This document shows, one piece after another, positions 44,870-54,764 of a DNA stretch of 64,000 nt (positions within the stretch are counted from its first letter, which is position 1; each line of letters begins with the position of its first letter). The position numbers were made by a program, and so were the translations under genes. The stretch covers positions 57,489 to 121,488 of the forward strand of contig NZ_JAKRFI010000011.1 in assembly GCF_022348165.1 (NCBI RefSeq), in the 5' to 3' direction. Source of the stretch: Halomonas sp. McH1-25. Its GTDB lineage: Bacteria; Pseudomonadota; Gammaproteobacteria; Pseudomonadales; Halomonadaceae. The notes under the pieces were generated by a model. It saw only the letters and a list, made by a program, of their open reading frames with translations. It was not told the origin of the DNA and ran no database searches.

Positions 44870-46491
44870 CAGGCCGTGTCAAAACGGCTTGCCGGAGGTC
44901 ACTCCAATCGCCCCGCTTTTGCGGGGCGATTTCGTTGCAGTCTTGCCGATGTCACATTGATATAGTTCCGGCCTCAGACCGAGGCCCGCCTCAGCCGGGT
45001 CATCAGCGTCTCGATCCCGATATGTCGCATCAACCGCTTCAGGTTGTACGCCAGTACCGCCAGGCTGATCTCTCCCCGGGCTTTATCGAGCCCGCGCACC
45101 AGTAGACGCCCGGCGTTCCCCATCAACGTATCCTTGAGCGTACCGAAGGGATGCTCGACAGTGGCGCGGCGACGCGTCATCGCCTTAGGATCGTCTGTCA
45201 GGCGCTGTCGCGACGTCTCGAAGGCGCTTTCATACTGATGGCGCGTGACGGTTCGCCAACGCCCCACCGTACAGCGTGGCTTGAGGGAACAGCCGGCACA
45301 GGCCGAGGGGTTGGCATAGTGAAGGACTTTCTGGGACCTATGGCGTTGTTTCAGTGGCAGCCTGTGATCGGCCGGGCAGCGGTAGGCATCCCGGTCCGGT
45401 TCGTAGTGAAAGGCATCGGCTTGGTATAGCTGGCCGCCTCCTTGGTTGTTAACGGCCCGCCGGGGCGGGATATGGCACGCGACGTGGCGATCCTCGCAAT
45501 GCTGCTGTTGTTCGCCGTTGGAGTAGCCGGCATCGGCCAGTAGCGAAATCGGCTCTGTCTTTCCGAGTGCCGCTTGTACCGCCTCCGCCATGGGCCGTAA
45601 CTGGCGACTGTCATCGCCGTCCTGCACCGTCTCGTGGTGTACGATCAGATGGGTGTCGGTATCCACCGCCGTTTGCAGGTTATAGGCGGTCCGGCTTCCC
45701 TGCGGCGAGCGCATGAGCCGGGCCTCGGGCTCACCGGTGACGTGATGATGGATCCCAAGTCGTTCCATGCGCTCACGACTGTCCCGGGTCTGGTCACGCA
45801 GGGCCTTGAGCCGTTCGAGCGATCGCCGGCGTTGGCCATCGTCTGGCCCATCCCGATGCGTTTCCTCGCGATCGGTCTCGTCGAGGCCTTCCAGCCAGGT
45901 GTCGATACGCGCGTTCAGCGCCTGCTCCTCACGGGCCAGCGCCTGTCGACTCACCACGCGCTTCTTGCTGGCCACAGCACCGAATTTGCTGCCATCGATG
46001 GCCACTTCGCGGCTGGCCAGCCAACCGGCGTCACGGCAGAAACGCACGAAGTGACGGCACAGCTGACGAAACGCTTGCGGATGCTTGCGTCGAAACTCGG
46101 CGATGGTCTTGAAGTCGGGAGTCAGCCGATTGAGTAGCCACATCAGCTCGACGTTGCGCTGACATTCGCGTTCCAAGCGGCGTGACGAGCGGATCTGCTG
46201 AAGATAGCCGTACAGGTAGAGCCGGAGCATGTCGGCGGGATGATAGCCTGGACGCCCGGTTGCCGCCGGTCGAGCGCGCTCGAAGCCCAGGGCATCGAGA
46301 TCGAGGGAATCGACGTAGAGGTCAATGATGCGAACAAGATGGTCGTCGGGGATCAACTCATCGAGGGAAGGCGGTAGCAGGTCGAGCTGCTCGCGAGACT
46401 CACCGGTGATATAGCGTGCCATGACGAAAACTGCCCATCAGGAAGCCTGATGGGCAGTGTGCCAGTCGAGACTGTGTTTTGACACAGCCTG
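44870..46491 (-). mobile_element. Complete IS1182-family insertion sequence in hutH
   Basis: A 1622-bp element bounded by inverted repeats CAGGCCGTGTCAAAAC (44870-44885) and, reverse complemented, CAGGCTGTGTCAAAAC (46476-46491), 15 of 16 identical, flanked by CAAG duplications. One intact transposase gene fills it. A perfect AATCGCCCCGC hairpin (44906-44931) with a TTTT loop ends its transcript. The clean ends and intact ORF suggest recent insertion. Confidence 0.92.
44974..46422 (-). CDS. IS1182-family transposase
   Basis: A 482-aa DDE transposase typical in length for the family. The N-terminal DUF772-like domain (YHPADMLRLYLYGYLQQIRS, about residues 60-80) is followed by a DDE catalytic core (VAIDGSKFGAV; the ISLLADAGYSNGEQ region carries the second Asp) and a C-terminal DDE_Tnp segment ending in RRATVEHPFGTLKDTLMG with the catalytic Glu and LAVLAYNLKRL. 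No stops or frameshifts. It is transcribed in the same direction as hutH. Confidence 0.95.
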   Translation of the reverse strand: MARYITGESREQLDLLPPSLDELIPDDHLVRIIDLYVDSLDLDALGFERARPAATGRPGYHPADMLRLYLYGYLQQIRSSRRLERECQRNVELMWLLNRLTPDFKTIAEFRRKHPQAFRQLCRHFVRFCRDAGWLASREVAIDGSKFGAVASKKRVVSRQALAREEQALNARIDTWLEGLDETDREETHRDGPDDGQRRRSLERLKALRDQTRDSRERMERLGIHHHVTGEPEARLMRSPQGSRTAYNLQTAVDTDTHLIVHHETVQDGDDSRQLRPMAEAVQAALGKTEPISLLADAGYSNGEQQQHCEDRHVACHIPPRRAVNNQGGGQLYQADAFHYEPDRDAYRCPADHRLPLKQRHRSQKVLHYANPSACAGCSLKPRCTVGRWRTVTRHQYESAFETSRQRLTDDPKAMTRRRATVEHPFGTLKDTLMGNAGRLLVRGLDKARGEISLAVLAYNLKRLMRHIGIETLMTRLRRASV

Positions 46492-46495
46492 CTTG
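46492..46495. repeat. Target site duplication (right)
   Basis: CTTG matching 44866-44869; together they define a 4-bp duplication around the IS1182 element. Confidence 0.75.
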
Positions 46496-46905
46496 AGCGG
46501 GATATGCGGGTAAATTTCGGTATTAATCAGCGTAATCAGGGCATCGAGTACCTCACGGCGGATGCCGGAGAAGCCTCTCGCCAAGCTGTTCACCTTAAGT
46601 ACCATGATCAGCCGAACCAGATCGTCATCCATGGCCTCACCGACGCCGGTAGCGTGAGAGAGTACTAATGAGCGTTGCAGCGCCTCAAGATCCTCGTTGG
46701 CGATGCGAGTCTGGGCCAAGAGCCCAAAGCCGGTATTGATGCCATAGACGGTGCGGTTCTCGGCGATAACCCGGTTAACGCAATCGACGGACTTGGCGAT
46801 ATTGGCGTCGGCACTGGCCGACAGACTCACACTGACGGGTTCCTGGAAGACCTGGCGCGCCTGCGCCAGGGTCATCTGGCCGGGCTGAATCTCGAGATGA
46901 ATCAT
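46492..46905 (-). pseudogene. hutH: hutH 5' part (histidine ammonia-lyase), split by IS1182
   Basis: The first 138 codons of histidine ammonia-lyase, with [16 protein letters not shown] and [19 protein letters not shown], as in the family. At IPLK it meets the left-hand CAAG and the IS. Read-through gives 17 foreign residues and a stop at 46438. It lies 14 bp downstream of hutU in the hut operon. Confidence 0.92.
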
Positions 46906-46919
46906 CGGTAGGTCTCCTG

Positions 46920-48599
46920 TTATTTGTTCATCATCGGCAGATCAAGGCCGTATTCTTGAGCACACTCTTTGGCAATCTCGTAGCCAGCATCAGCGTGTCG
47001 CATGACGCCGGTACCTGGGTCGTTGCGCAGCACGCGGCCCAGGCGGGCGTGCGCGTCATCGGTACCATCGGCGACGATTACCACCCCGGCATGTTGGGAG
47101 TAGCCCATGCCCACTCCGCCACCGTGGTGCAGCGACACCCAGGTGGCGCCACCGGCGGTGTTGAGCAGAGCGTTCAGCAACGGCCAGTCGGACACGGCAT
47201 CAGAACCGTCCTGCATGGACTCTGTCTCACGGTTGGGGCTGGCGACCGAGCCGGAGTCCAGGTGGTCGCGACCAATAACAACCGGGGCCTTAAGTTCACC
47301 GTTCTTGACCATCTCGTTGAAGGCCTGGCCCAGGCGGGCGCGGTCCTTGAGGCCAACCCAGCAGATGCGCGCCGGCAAGCCTTGAAAACTGATGCGTTCG
47401 CGTGCCATGTCGAGCCAGTTGTGTAGGTGCGGATCGTCGGGGATCAGCTCCTTGACCTTCTGGTCTGTTTTATAGATGTCTTCCGGGTCTCCGGAGAGCG
47501 CCGCCCAGCGGAAGGGACCGATGCCTTGGCAGAACAGCGGGCGGATATAAGCCGGAACGAAGCCCGGGAAATCGAAGGCGTTCCCGACGCCTTCCTCCAT
47601 AGCCATCTGGCGAATGTTGTTACCGTAATCGAAGGTGGGCACGCCCATCTTCTGAAAATCGAGCATGGCCTGGACGTGTACCGCCATGGATTGCTTGGCT
47701 GCCTTGACGGTAGCCTCGGGCTGTGACTTGCCCCGCTCCACGTACTCCTCCCAAGTCCAGCCGGAGGGCAGGTAACCGTGCAGTGGGTCGTGGGCGCTGG
47801 TCTGGTCGGTGACCATGTCCGGCTTGACACCGCGCTTGACAAGCTCTGGCAGTACATCGGCTGCATTGGCACATAGGCCGATGGAAATCGCCTTGCCCTC
47901 AGCTGTATAGCGCTCGATGCGGGCTAGGGCGTCGTCCAGGTCTTGGGCTTGCTCGTCCAAGTAACGGGTCCGCAGGCGGAAGTCGAGGCTGGTTTGCTGG
48001 CACTCGATGTTGAGTGAACAGGCACCGGCTAGGGTGGCGGCCAGCGGTTGAGCGCCGCCCATACCACCGAGACCGGCAGTCAGAATCCAGCGACCCTTGA
48101 GGTCGCCGTCATAGTGCTGACGGCCGGCCTCGACGAAGGTCTCGTAAGTACCTTGAACGATGCCCTGGGAACCGATGTAGATCCACGAGCCGGCGGTCAT
48201 TTGGCCATACATCATCAGGCCCTTGCGATCCAACTCGTTGAAGTGCTCCCAGTTGGCCCAGGCCGGCACCAGGTTGGAGTTGGCGATGAGTACGCGTGGC
48301 GCGTCCTTGTGGGTCTCGAATACGCCTACGGGCTTACCGGACTGCACCAGCAGGGTTTGTGTATCCTCCAGACGCTGCAGGGTTTCGACAATCTTGTCGT
48401 AGCATTCCCAGTCGCGAGCGGCACGGCCAATGCCGCCATACACCACCAGATCTTCGGGACGCTCGGCCACGTCGGGGTGCAGATTGTTCATTAGCATGCG
48501 CAACGGGGCCTCGGTGAGCCAGCTCTTGCAGCTGCGCGCGGTGCCGGTGGGGGCGCCGATGTTGCGGGAGGGGTCGTGACGCTTGTCTTGCATGGTCAT
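46920..48599 (-). CDS. hutU: Urocanate hydratase
   Basis: A 559-aa cytosolic enzyme that adds water to urocanate to form imidazolone propionate with tightly bound NAD+ as electrophile. Long stretches are typical: [27 protein letters not shown] (NAD+ binding) and [20 protein letters not shown] including the conserved Asp/His region, and [13 protein letters not shown]. The start at 48599 (GAGG upstream) gives the family's usual length; upstream codons in the frame look unrelated. It lies between hutG and the broken hutH. Confidence 0.97.
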   Translation of the reverse strand: MTMQDKRHDPSRNIGAPTGTARSCKSWLTEAPLRMLMNNLHPDVAERPEDLVVYGGIGRAARDWECYDKIVETLQRLEDTQTLLVQSGKPVGVFETHKDAPRVLIANSNLVPAWANWEHFNELDRKGLMMYGQMTAGSWIYIGSQGIVQGTYETFVEAGRQHYDGDLKGRWILTAGLGGMGGAQPLAATLAGACSLNIECQQTSLDFRLRTRYLDEQAQDLDDALARIERYTAEGKAISIGLCANAADVLPELVKRGVKPDMVTDQTSAHDPLHGYLPSGWTWEEYVERGKSQPEATVKAAKQSMAVHVQAMLDFQKMGVPTFDYGNNIRQMAMEEGVGNAFDFPGFVPAYIRPLFCQGIGPFRWAALSGDPEDIYKTDQKVKELIPDDPHLHNWLDMARERISFQGLPARICWVGLKDRARLGQAFNEMVKNGELKAPVVIGRDHLDSGSVASPNRETESMQDGSDAVSDWPLLNALLNTAGGATWVSLHHGGGVGMGYSQHAGVVIVADGTDDAHARLGRVLRNDPGTGVMRHADAGYEIAKECAQEYGLDLPMMNK

Positions 48600-48645
48600 G
48601 TATTGCCTCTGGAGTGGATGGTCATGGGTATAGAGCTTTCGGCTC

Positions 48646-49608
48646 TCAGGCATTCAAGGTCAGCAGATGCACCAGGCGAGCTGCCGACCTGGCGGTGCGG
48701 CCGTCGATATCACGGCTGGGATTGAGCTCCGCCAAGTCGGCCAGGCGCAGCTTGCCGCTATCTCGTACGCACTCGATCAACGGCTCGATCAAGGCGAGCG
48801 GAACGCCACGGGCGGCAGGAGCGCTCACGCCAGGGGCCTCGGCGGCCGGCAGCACGTCCAGATCGATGGTCAGGTAGAGGTGGTCGCAGTGCACCAAGTA
48901 GCGTTCTAGTGCGCGTTGGATGCCGTCGAGGCGATCCGGCAGAAAGTCACGATCTTCGTGGACGAGCACCCTAAGCTCGGCTGCGCGGGCAAACAGGGCC
49001 CGCGTATTGGCGGTACGACTCACCCCGAGACACGCGTAACGGAACGGCCAGCCGCGCTGAACGCAGTCCTCGGCAATTTGCATAAAGGGCGTACCCGAGG
49101 ATCGAACATGGGCAGGGTCGCGCAGGTCGAGGTGGGCATCGAAGTTGATAATGCCTATGCGTGGCGCCGTCTCGCCTCTGGCCGCCAGATGCTGGGCGAG
49201 CCCCGACCAGCTGGCGTAGGCCATTTCGTGGCCGCCACCCAACACGATAGGCAAGTGGCCTTCGTCCAGCAGGGGGACGAGGTGGCCAGCCAGGGCTTGT
49301 TGGGCACCTTCCATGGCATCGCCTTCACAGCGCACGTCACCGGCGTCGTAGGCAGGCCCTTGTCGATGCCAAGCTAGCGAAGCCAGGGCCCGACGCAGCG
49401 CAGTAGGCCCCTCGGCCGCACCTACACGGCCCTGATTACGCGCTACACCAGCATCGCAGGCGAAGCCAAGCAGCGCACAGCCAGGAGTAGCACCCTTGGT
49501 AAGTGGCTGAACCATCTGGTGCCAGCGCTCGCTATCAGGCTCGGGATCGATGCGCCCCTGCCACAAGGTGCTGTCGAAATCGCGGTGAAGCGGGGTATCA
49601 GACGGCAT
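48646..49608 (-). CDS. hutG: Formimidoylglutamase (arginase family)
   Basis: A 320-aa binuclear manganese hydrolase converting N-formimidoyl-glutamate to glutamate and formamide in histidine degradation. The metal-binding motifs are present: [10 protein letters not shown] (His), NFDAHLDLR (Asp/His) and LTIDLDVLP (Asp). The start overlaps hutI's end by 11 bp, indicating coupled translation. It is one of the three intact catabolic enzymes of the operon. Confidence 0.95.
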   Translation of the reverse strand: MPSDTPLHRDFDSTLWQGRIDPEPDSERWHQMVQPLTKGATPGCALLGFACDAGVARNQGRVGAAEGPTALRRALASLAWHRQGPAYDAGDVRCEGDAMEGAQQALAGHLVPLLDEGHLPIVLGGGHEMAYASWSGLAQHLAARGETAPRIGIINFDAHLDLRDPAHVRSSGTPFMQIAEDCVQRGWPFRYACLGVSRTANTRALFARAAELRVLVHEDRDFLPDRLDGIQRALERYLVHCDHLYLTIDLDVLPAAEAPGVSAPAARGVPLALIEPLIECVRDSGKLRLADLAELNPSRDIDGRTARSAARLVHLLTLNA

Positions 49609-50815
49609 GGGTCAGTTCCCCCTGAAACAGGCGCTGACGCAGACGGCCGGGTTGTACGGCATAGGCTAGTGCAGCCGGGGTATCGATATCCCAGACGCAC
49701 AGGTCGGCCATGGCCCCTGCGTGGATTCGCCCCTCCCCCTTGAGCCCGAGGGCAGTTGCACCATGGGCAGTCATTCCGGCCAGTGCCTCTTGGGGCGTCA
49801 GGCGGAACAGGGTGCAGGCCAGGTTGAGCATTAGGCTGGGCATGAACAGTGGAGAGCTGCCTGGGTTGGCATCGGTGGCTACTGCCATGGGCACGCCGGC
49901 CGCACGTAGCGCTGCGATGGGTGGCTGTTGGGTCTCACGCAGGGTGTGGAAGGCGCCCGGCAGGATTACGGCGACGCTACCGGCGTTGCGTAAGGCGGCG
50001 ATACCAGTTTCATCGAGAAACTCAATATGGTCGGCGGAGAGCGCCCCGTGACGGGCCGCCATGGCGGTGCCGCCGAGATTGGAGAGTTGCTCAGCATGGG
50101 CCTTGATCGGCAGGCTATGCGCCTCGGCGGCCTCGAAGACCCGCTCGCACTGCGCCACTGAGAAGGCAATCTTCTCGCAGAACACATCGACGGCATCGGC
50201 AAGGTTCTCTTTGGCGGCCGCCGGAACCATCTCCTGGCACACTAGGTCGATATAGCCGTCGCTGTCGCTTTTGAATTCTGGCGGAAGGGCATGAGCACCA
50301 AGCAGCGTCGTTACGACTCGCACGGGTAATGCCTCACCGAGGCGGCGCGCCACGCGCAGCATCTTAAGTTCATCCTCGACCGTTAGGCCGTAGCCAGACT
50401 TGATCTCCACAGTGGTAACACCATCGGCGATCATCGCCTCGAGGCGCGGCTTGGCCAGTTCGAACAGTTCGTCCTCGCTGGCTTCCCGTGTGGCGGTCAC
50501 TGTCCTCAGGATACCGCCGCCACGCCGAGCGATCTCCTCGTAGCTGACTCCTTCAAGGCGCGCTTCGAACTCGTCGGCACGGGAGCCTCCAAACACCAGG
50601 TGGGTATGGCAATCCACCAGGCCAGGGGTCATCACGCCGCCACGCCCCATGTCATGGCAACCTTCCACCAATTTCTCGTCGAACTCCCTCATCGACACCA
50701 GCGACGCAACCCGTGCCCCTTCGGTGATGACTGCCATGGGCTCGGGCAGTGTGCGCAGCCCATCGAATACGTAGATATCACGCCACACACGGCGCTGGGG
50801 GTTGGTATTTGACAT
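49598..50815 (-). CDS. hutI: Imidazolonepropionase
   Basis: A 405-aa amidohydrolase that opens the imidazolone ring to give N-formimidoyl-glutamate. It has the metal-site motifs [13 protein letters not shown] and [10 protein letters not shown], and ATDANPGSS near the end. The start at 50815 was chosen for the GGAGG nine bases upstream. It is first in the hut operon, behind a promoter region with a HutC-type palindrome at 50853-50867. Confidence 0.95.
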   Translation of the reverse strand: MSNTNPQRRVWRDIYVFDGLRTLPEPMAVITEGARVASLVSMREFDEKLVEGCHDMGRGGVMTPGLVDCHTHLVFGGSRADEFEARLEGVSYEEIARRGGGILRTVTATREASEDELFELAKPRLEAMIADGVTTVEIKSGYGLTVEDELKMLRVARRLGEALPVRVVTTLLGAHALPPEFKSDSDGYIDLVCQEMVPAAAKENLADAVDVFCEKIAFSVAQCERVFEAAEAHSLPIKAHAEQLSNLGGTAMAARHGALSADHIEFLDETGIAALRNAGSVAVILPGAFHTLRETQQPPIAALRAAGVPMAVATDANPGSSPLFMPSLMLNLACTLFRLTPQEALAGMTAHGATALGLKGEGRIHAGAMADLCVWDIDTPAALAYAVQPGRLRQRLFQGELTHAV

Positions 50816-50852
50816 GGAGGGCTCCTCCGGTTGGCTCAGCAGATGCAATCCC

Positions 50853-50867
50853 AATGTATATACAATT
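50853..50867. promoter_or_regulatory. HutC-type operator before hutI
   Basis: AATGTATATACAATT contains the palindrome TGTATATACA (50855-50864), about 40 bases upstream of the hutI start. The same core appears before the divergent transporter gene, and a close variant before hutC, which identifies it as the likely binding site of the HutC repressor. Confidence 0.65.
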
Positions 50868-51073
50868 AAACTCAGCGGCAGGAGCCTCGTCAAGGCAACA
50901 GCTAAAGAGGCAAAATAGTAACTTCCATCGTGTTCGAGAAAATGACGGAAATATACTTGCTAAAACAAAAAGATACCTTGTATTCCAGCCCTGCTTCTCG
51001 CTTACCCAGCCCCGGTTGTTAGACCAATGTCTAGCCTGGGTAACTAGGCTAGGGCAGTGGTCTGGCTTACTTT

Positions 51074-51087
51074 AATGTATATACATA
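51074..51087. promoter_or_regulatory. HutC-type operator before the YjiH-family gene
   Basis: ATGTATATACAT (51075-51086) is a perfect palindrome sharing the TGTATATACA core with the site before hutI. It lies about 60 bases upstream of the transporter start. Confidence 0.65.
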
Positions 51088-51147
51088 TCAAGGCAGGACG
51101 CCGAACCCAATCCAGTCACCACACGACACAAGACAAGAGGCGTGCTC

Positions 51148-52470
51148 ATGAATCGCCAAGACACACAGGCTCGGCATCCAGCCGCTGCCGCTACTCTTCT
51201 CAAGCTGTTCCTGCCCAGTGTCCTGGGTATCCTTATCTTCTTCGTGCCCATCGAGATTTCAGGAAAGCGCACCATTCCTCTAGACCATATGGTGACCGGC
51301 GCGCGCACACTGCTGGGAGATGCCAGTGGACTTTATGCCTTGGCGCTGATCGTTGCCGGCGCGGCCTATCCCTTGATCCGGGGTTATTGGAACCGCAACC
51401 TGACCGAGGGCATCTTCACGGTGTTGAAAATTGCCGGTGTCGCCGCCGCGGTGATGGCATTGACCGGCTGGGGGCCAGCCTTCCTGCAAGAGCCCGATAT
51501 GCTGCCTTTCCTGTTCAACAAGCTGGTTATCCCGGTGGGCCTGATCGTACCGATCGGCGCCATCTTCCTGGCGCTGTTGATCAGCTATGGCCTGCTAGAA
51601 CTCATCGGAGTGCTAGTACAGCCGGTAATGCGCCCCATCTGGCGCACGCCGGGCCGCTCGGCCATCGACGCCGTAGCCTCGTTCGTGGGCAGTTATTCAA
51701 TCGGCTTACTGATTACCAACCGGGTCTATCAGGCTGGGCAATATTCGGCACGGGAGGCGGCCATCATTGCTACCGGCTTCTCCACGGTCTCGGCCACCTT
51801 CATGATCATCGTTGCTAAAACCCTCGACCTGATGGACGTGTGGAACCTCTACTTCTGGCTCACTCTGCTGATCACCTTTATTGTCACTGCGGTGACTGTG
51901 CGGCTGCCGCCGCTGTCACGGATGGATGACAGTGCTAAAGATGGTGAGCCGGAAGCAGCACCCGGCAAGCGGCTGACCACGGCCTGGCAGACCGGCCTGG
52001 AAGTGGCCGAGAAAGCCCCGAGCCTGCATCGCAGCGTGGCGCTCAACTTCAAGGAAGGGCTGTTGATGGCTATCAGTATCCTGCCTTCGATCATGTCAGT
52101 GGGTCTGCTGGGTCTGATGGCAGCCAAGTACACGCCACTGTTCGAATGGCTGGGATGGCTCTTCTATCCCTTTGTGGCGGTTTGGGGTGTGGCGGATGCT
52201 TCTGCTCTGGCTCAAGCCTCAGCCGCTGGGCTCGCCGAGATGTTCCTGCCGGCGCTGCTGATGGCCGAGGCTGAGTTTGCGGCTCGCTTCGCCGCTGGCG
52301 TGGTTTCAGTGTCCGCGGTGCTGTTCTTCTCAGCCTCGATTCCCTGCATCCTCTCCACCAGCATTCCGCTTTCGGTGGGTCGTATGCTGGTGGTGTGGTT
52401 CATTCGCGTAGCTCTAAGCCTGTTGCTGGCGATACCCACCGGCTACCTGGTTCAGACGCTAGCCGGCTGA
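51148..52470 (+). CDS. YjiH-family membrane transporter
   Basis: A 440-aa protein with about ten membrane helices of the YjiH/nucleoside-recognition (Gate) family. Two internal halves, each with a G-S-Y-S or S-x-P rich helix (SFVGSYSIGLLITNR; FSASIPCILSTSIPLS), resemble each other in layout. Family members are often linked to amino-acid catabolism. A HutC-type operator upstream places it in the histidine regulon, probably as importer or exporter of histidine or urocanate. It is divergent from hutI; the start ATG is preferred to a GTG two codons upstream. Confidence 0.8.
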   Translation: MNRQDTQARHPAAAATLLKLFLPSVLGILIFFVPIEISGKRTIPLDHMVTGARTLLGDASGLYALALIVAGAAYPLIRGYWNRNLTEGIFTVLKIAGVAAAVMALTGWGPAFLQEPDMLPFLFNKLVIPVGLIVPIGAIFLALLISYGLLELIGVLVQPVMRPIWRTPGRSAIDAVASFVGSYSIGLLITNRVYQAGQYSAREAAIIATGFSTVSATFMIIVAKTLDLMDVWNLYFWLTLLITFIVTAVTVRLPPLSRMDDSAKDGEPEAAPGKRLTTAWQTGLEVAEKAPSLHRSVALNFKEGLLMAISILPSIMSVGLLGLMAAKYTPLFEWLGWLFYPFVAVWGVADASALAQASAAGLAEMFLPALLMAEAEFAARFAAGVVSVSAVLFFSASIPCILSTSIPLSVGRMLVVWFIRVALSLLLAIPTGYLVQTLAG

Positions 52471-52492
52471 ATCTGCCTTATAGTAAGCATAT

Positions 52493-52521
52493 GCAAACGG
52501 CCGGAAATGCCGGCCGTTTGC
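52493..52521. terminator. Bidirectional terminator between yjiH-family gene and hutC
   Basis: A perfect 12-bp stem GCAAACGGCCGG / CCGGCCGTTTGC around AAATG lies between the convergent genes. T-rich sequence flanks each side, so it can stop both transcripts. Confidence 0.8.
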
Positions 52522-52544
52522 GATCGTATTAGGTTATTCGGCAA

Positions 52545-53261
52545 TCATTTCGGCTCGCGATGCATTGAGGAACGCAGCTTATACCGCTCGCCAGGATGGA
52601 GCAGTCGCGCATAGCTGATTAGTTGCTCTCCCGACCAAGTGCGGCGAATCATGCTTAGGCAAGGGCTTGCTGTATCGATGGCCAACCACTCGGCAGCCTG
52701 GCCATCAGGCAGAACCGCTTCAACGATGTGCTCGACATCAGTGATAGGGCAGGCCGCGACCAGCACCTCGTTGGGCGTGTGACGGGAAAAGTCGGTGTCG
52801 AGATAATCCGGGACCCAGCGTGGATTGACGAAGCGTTTTTCGAGCTGGATCGGCACACCATTCTCGAGATGAAGGATTAAAGTGTGGAAAACTCGGCTGC
52901 CAAGTCGCACCCCCAGGCGGAGCGCCACCTCGTCATCGGCCTCAATCGCTTCACAGGTCAGCACCGTGCTGCCATACTGGTGCCCACGGGACCGCACTTC
53001 CTCAGCGATGTTATACACTTCGATTAGTGACGACTCCGCCTTTCGATCGGTGACGAAGGTGCCAAGCCCCGGCTGGCGAGTTAGATACCCTTTCTGGACC
53101 AGATCACGGATCGCCTTGTTGGCAGTCATACGGCTGACCTTGAAATCACGGGCCAACTGCTCTTCCGGGGGAATCTGGTGATGTGAGGGCCATTCACCAC
53201 TGGTGATCTTGTCTAGCAGGTGCTGCCGTATCTGCTGATAGAGAGGTGGAGCACTGGCCAT
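52545..53261 (-). CDS. hutC: Histidine utilization repressor
   Basis: A 238-aa GntR/UTRA repressor whose family represses hut operons and is relieved by urocanate. The winged HTH lies at residues 1-75 (IPPEEQLARDFKVSRMTANKAI) and the UTRA domain at 90-235, where GERYKLRSS near the end is typical of HutC. A matching palindrome lies upstream (autoregulation), and the same palindrome precedes hutI and the transporter. Gene location next to the hut cluster supports the name. Confidence 0.9.
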   Translation of the reverse strand: MASAPPLYQQIRQHLLDKITSGEWPSHHQIPPEEQLARDFKVSRMTANKAIRDLVQKGYLTRQPGLGTFVTDRKAESSLIEVYNIAEEVRSRGHQYGSTVLTCEAIEADDEVALRLGVRLGSRVFHTLILHLENGVPIQLEKRFVNPRWVPDYLDTDFSRHTPNEVLVAACPITDVEHIVEAVLPDGQAAEWLAIDTASPCLSMIRRTWSGEQLISYARLLHPGERYKLRSSMHREPK

Positions 53262-53281
53262 GAGAATCCTGCGGTCAAATT

Positions 53282-53297
53282 AAATGTCTATACATTT
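53282..53297. promoter_or_regulatory. HutC-type operator before hutC
   Basis: AAATGTCTATACATTT is a nearly perfect palindrome with the TGT-N4-ACA core of the two other sites, 21 bases upstream of the hutC start. It implies autoregulation. Confidence 0.6.
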
Positions 53298-53391
53298 GAA
53301 GTATACTTACAGAAGAGTGGCGGTCACAATGACCAAGTGCAACAGCTGACCCATCAGGTACCGTGTCACTAGGGCTCACTCGTCATACGGT

Positions 53392-53685
53392 CAGTGTTTC
53401 CGCAGGCTACGATGCCAGCCTGGCGGGTCATCGGGCACGGTTGGCACGTCATTGGGGCACCCCAAGTTACCTCCCGATGGGGAGCTATTCGAGCTAGTGG
53501 TCTATCTGCGTTGCCAATACTGGTCACCTCAGCAAATAGCTCGCACCCATGAAGGACATGTTTCCTGACGATACTCAGCGCCAAGCCTCTCACGAAGCCA
53601 TCCACTACGCACTCTATGTGATGCCCCGCTGCAGCCTCGAGAAAGAACTTATTGCTTATATGAAGCAGGGCAAAAGCTAACGTTG
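53392..53685 (+). pseudogene. IS30-family transposase remnant
   Basis: Pieces of an IS30-like transposase: VVYLRCQYWSPQQIARTH (family: L..GWSPEQIAGRL) and, after a stop and frameshift near 53565, ASHEAIHYALYVMPRCSLEKELI. The catalytic core is absent. The fragment abuts the truncated tus copy. Confidence 0.65.
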
Positions 53686-53694
53686 TCCACGCAG

Positions 53695-53948
53695 CCGTGG
53701 CTGATCGTCGCGGCGACGGCGGACAGCACCGCCTCGTTGGCGGCCAGCAGGCCGACATAGGTCCGGGTCGCCCGGCCATCCTGCTCGTCGACATACCAGA
53801 AATCGAGAAGCACCTGCCGCAGCCAGGCCTCATTCGGCGTCGGGGAGTGGAGTGCCCAGGCGGCCCCCATGTTGTTTCGATACACTTCAATCAGTTGCTG
53901 GCTGGTCTCGACAACCCGATCGAAGCGCTGCTCGAGCTCGTAAAACAT
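53695..53948 (-). pseudogene. Truncated second copy of the Tus-like gene
   Basis: The first about 80 codons closely match the 5' end of the Tus-like gene at 41582 (ELEQRFDRVVETSQQLIEVYRNN...). An internal deletion of about ten codons joins VLSAVA to ATIS, and beyond about 53700 the sequence is IS30-related. The upstream Met of the first copy is ATT here. The leader element GTATTTTTTAACAGTA is fully retained. Probably inactive. Confidence 0.8.
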
Positions 53949-53982
53949 TTTGTACTGTTGAACAATCGATTCCTCACTCGAT

Positions 53983-54004
53983 GCTGTATTTTTTAACAGT
54001 ATAG
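53983..54004. promoter_or_regulatory. Second copy of the Ter-like element
   Basis: A 22-base stretch identical to 41599-41620, containing GTATTTTTTAACAGTA, in front of the truncated tus copy. The bases on either side differ between copies, suggesting either duplication endpoints or constraint on the site. Confidence 0.35.
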
Positions 54005-54245
54005 CTAAACTGCTAGCGTTGAAAGACTAGCCTGGGAGGAACCATCGAGCGGCAAACACCCTCCCAAAGTTAACCGGATCGATATCTACATACAGCTGAC
54101 CTTCCATAGCACGTCAGTAGCAGCGAATATCAGCGTCGCCACGAACGATCAGCGTTTCATGATGATTGTGCATCTCTCTACTCATTCGCGCTGTGACAGG
54201 TCTCGAGGAGAGGTAGGGACAGTGTGTCGTGAAGCGATAACGCGA

Positions 54246-54764
54246 TTAAGGCCAGGAAGTTTGATCGACAGGCAGCCGGCCGTCTGGGTCGTAGGCTTCT
54301 AGCCGATCCTGAGCGTCAAGTGCGTCTGTGTAGACCACCAGATTCACCCCGCCCCGGTGGGCCATCGATGGAAACAGGATTCCGCTAGCGCCAGCCTCCA
54401 TCGCCAAGTCGCCGAGTAACCAGCTCGGCGGCTCGACACGTTCGTTAAACCACTGTCTGCGCCAGTCACAAGACATTTCCTGCCAGAGCGAGTCCCAGTC
54501 AGCTGAGTATCCTTGGCGAAAGTCCACCACGCTAGCCAACTCTACTATGTAGCTTACAATCAACCCGGGAGGCATCAGTGTCGAGAGCTGCCGGTACTCC
54601 GTGAGAGCAGTCTGCTCGTCCAGAGCCAAGTAAAGGGCAGACACCCCGATACGATTGAGGCGTCCGCCATGCTGGGCGGAGCCAGCCCCACTGGTTGGCG
54701 CGATCGCCCAGCGGGGGACATGGACACGATAAGCCGGCTGATCTGCCAGGCTGGTAAGGATCAT
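54246..54764 (-). CDS. RES-domain toxin (second module)
   Basis: A 172-aa RES-family NAD+-depleting toxin. It carries the Arg of GGRLNRIGVSALYL, the Glu of ALTEYRQL and the C-terminal Ser region GILFPSMAHRGGVNLVVY. It starts within the antitoxin stop (ATGA overlap). This is a different subfamily from the RES toxin at 30.5 kb, with little sequence identity, so not a recent duplicate. Confidence 0.9.
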   Translation of the reverse strand: MILTSLADQPAYRVHVPRWAIAPTSGAGSAQHGGRLNRIGVSALYLALDEQTALTEYRQLSTLMPPGLIVSYIVELASVVDFRQGYSADWDSLWQEMSCDWRRQWFNERVEPPSWLLGDLAMEAGASGILFPSMAHRGGVNLVVYTDALDAQDRLEAYDPDGRLPVDQTSWP

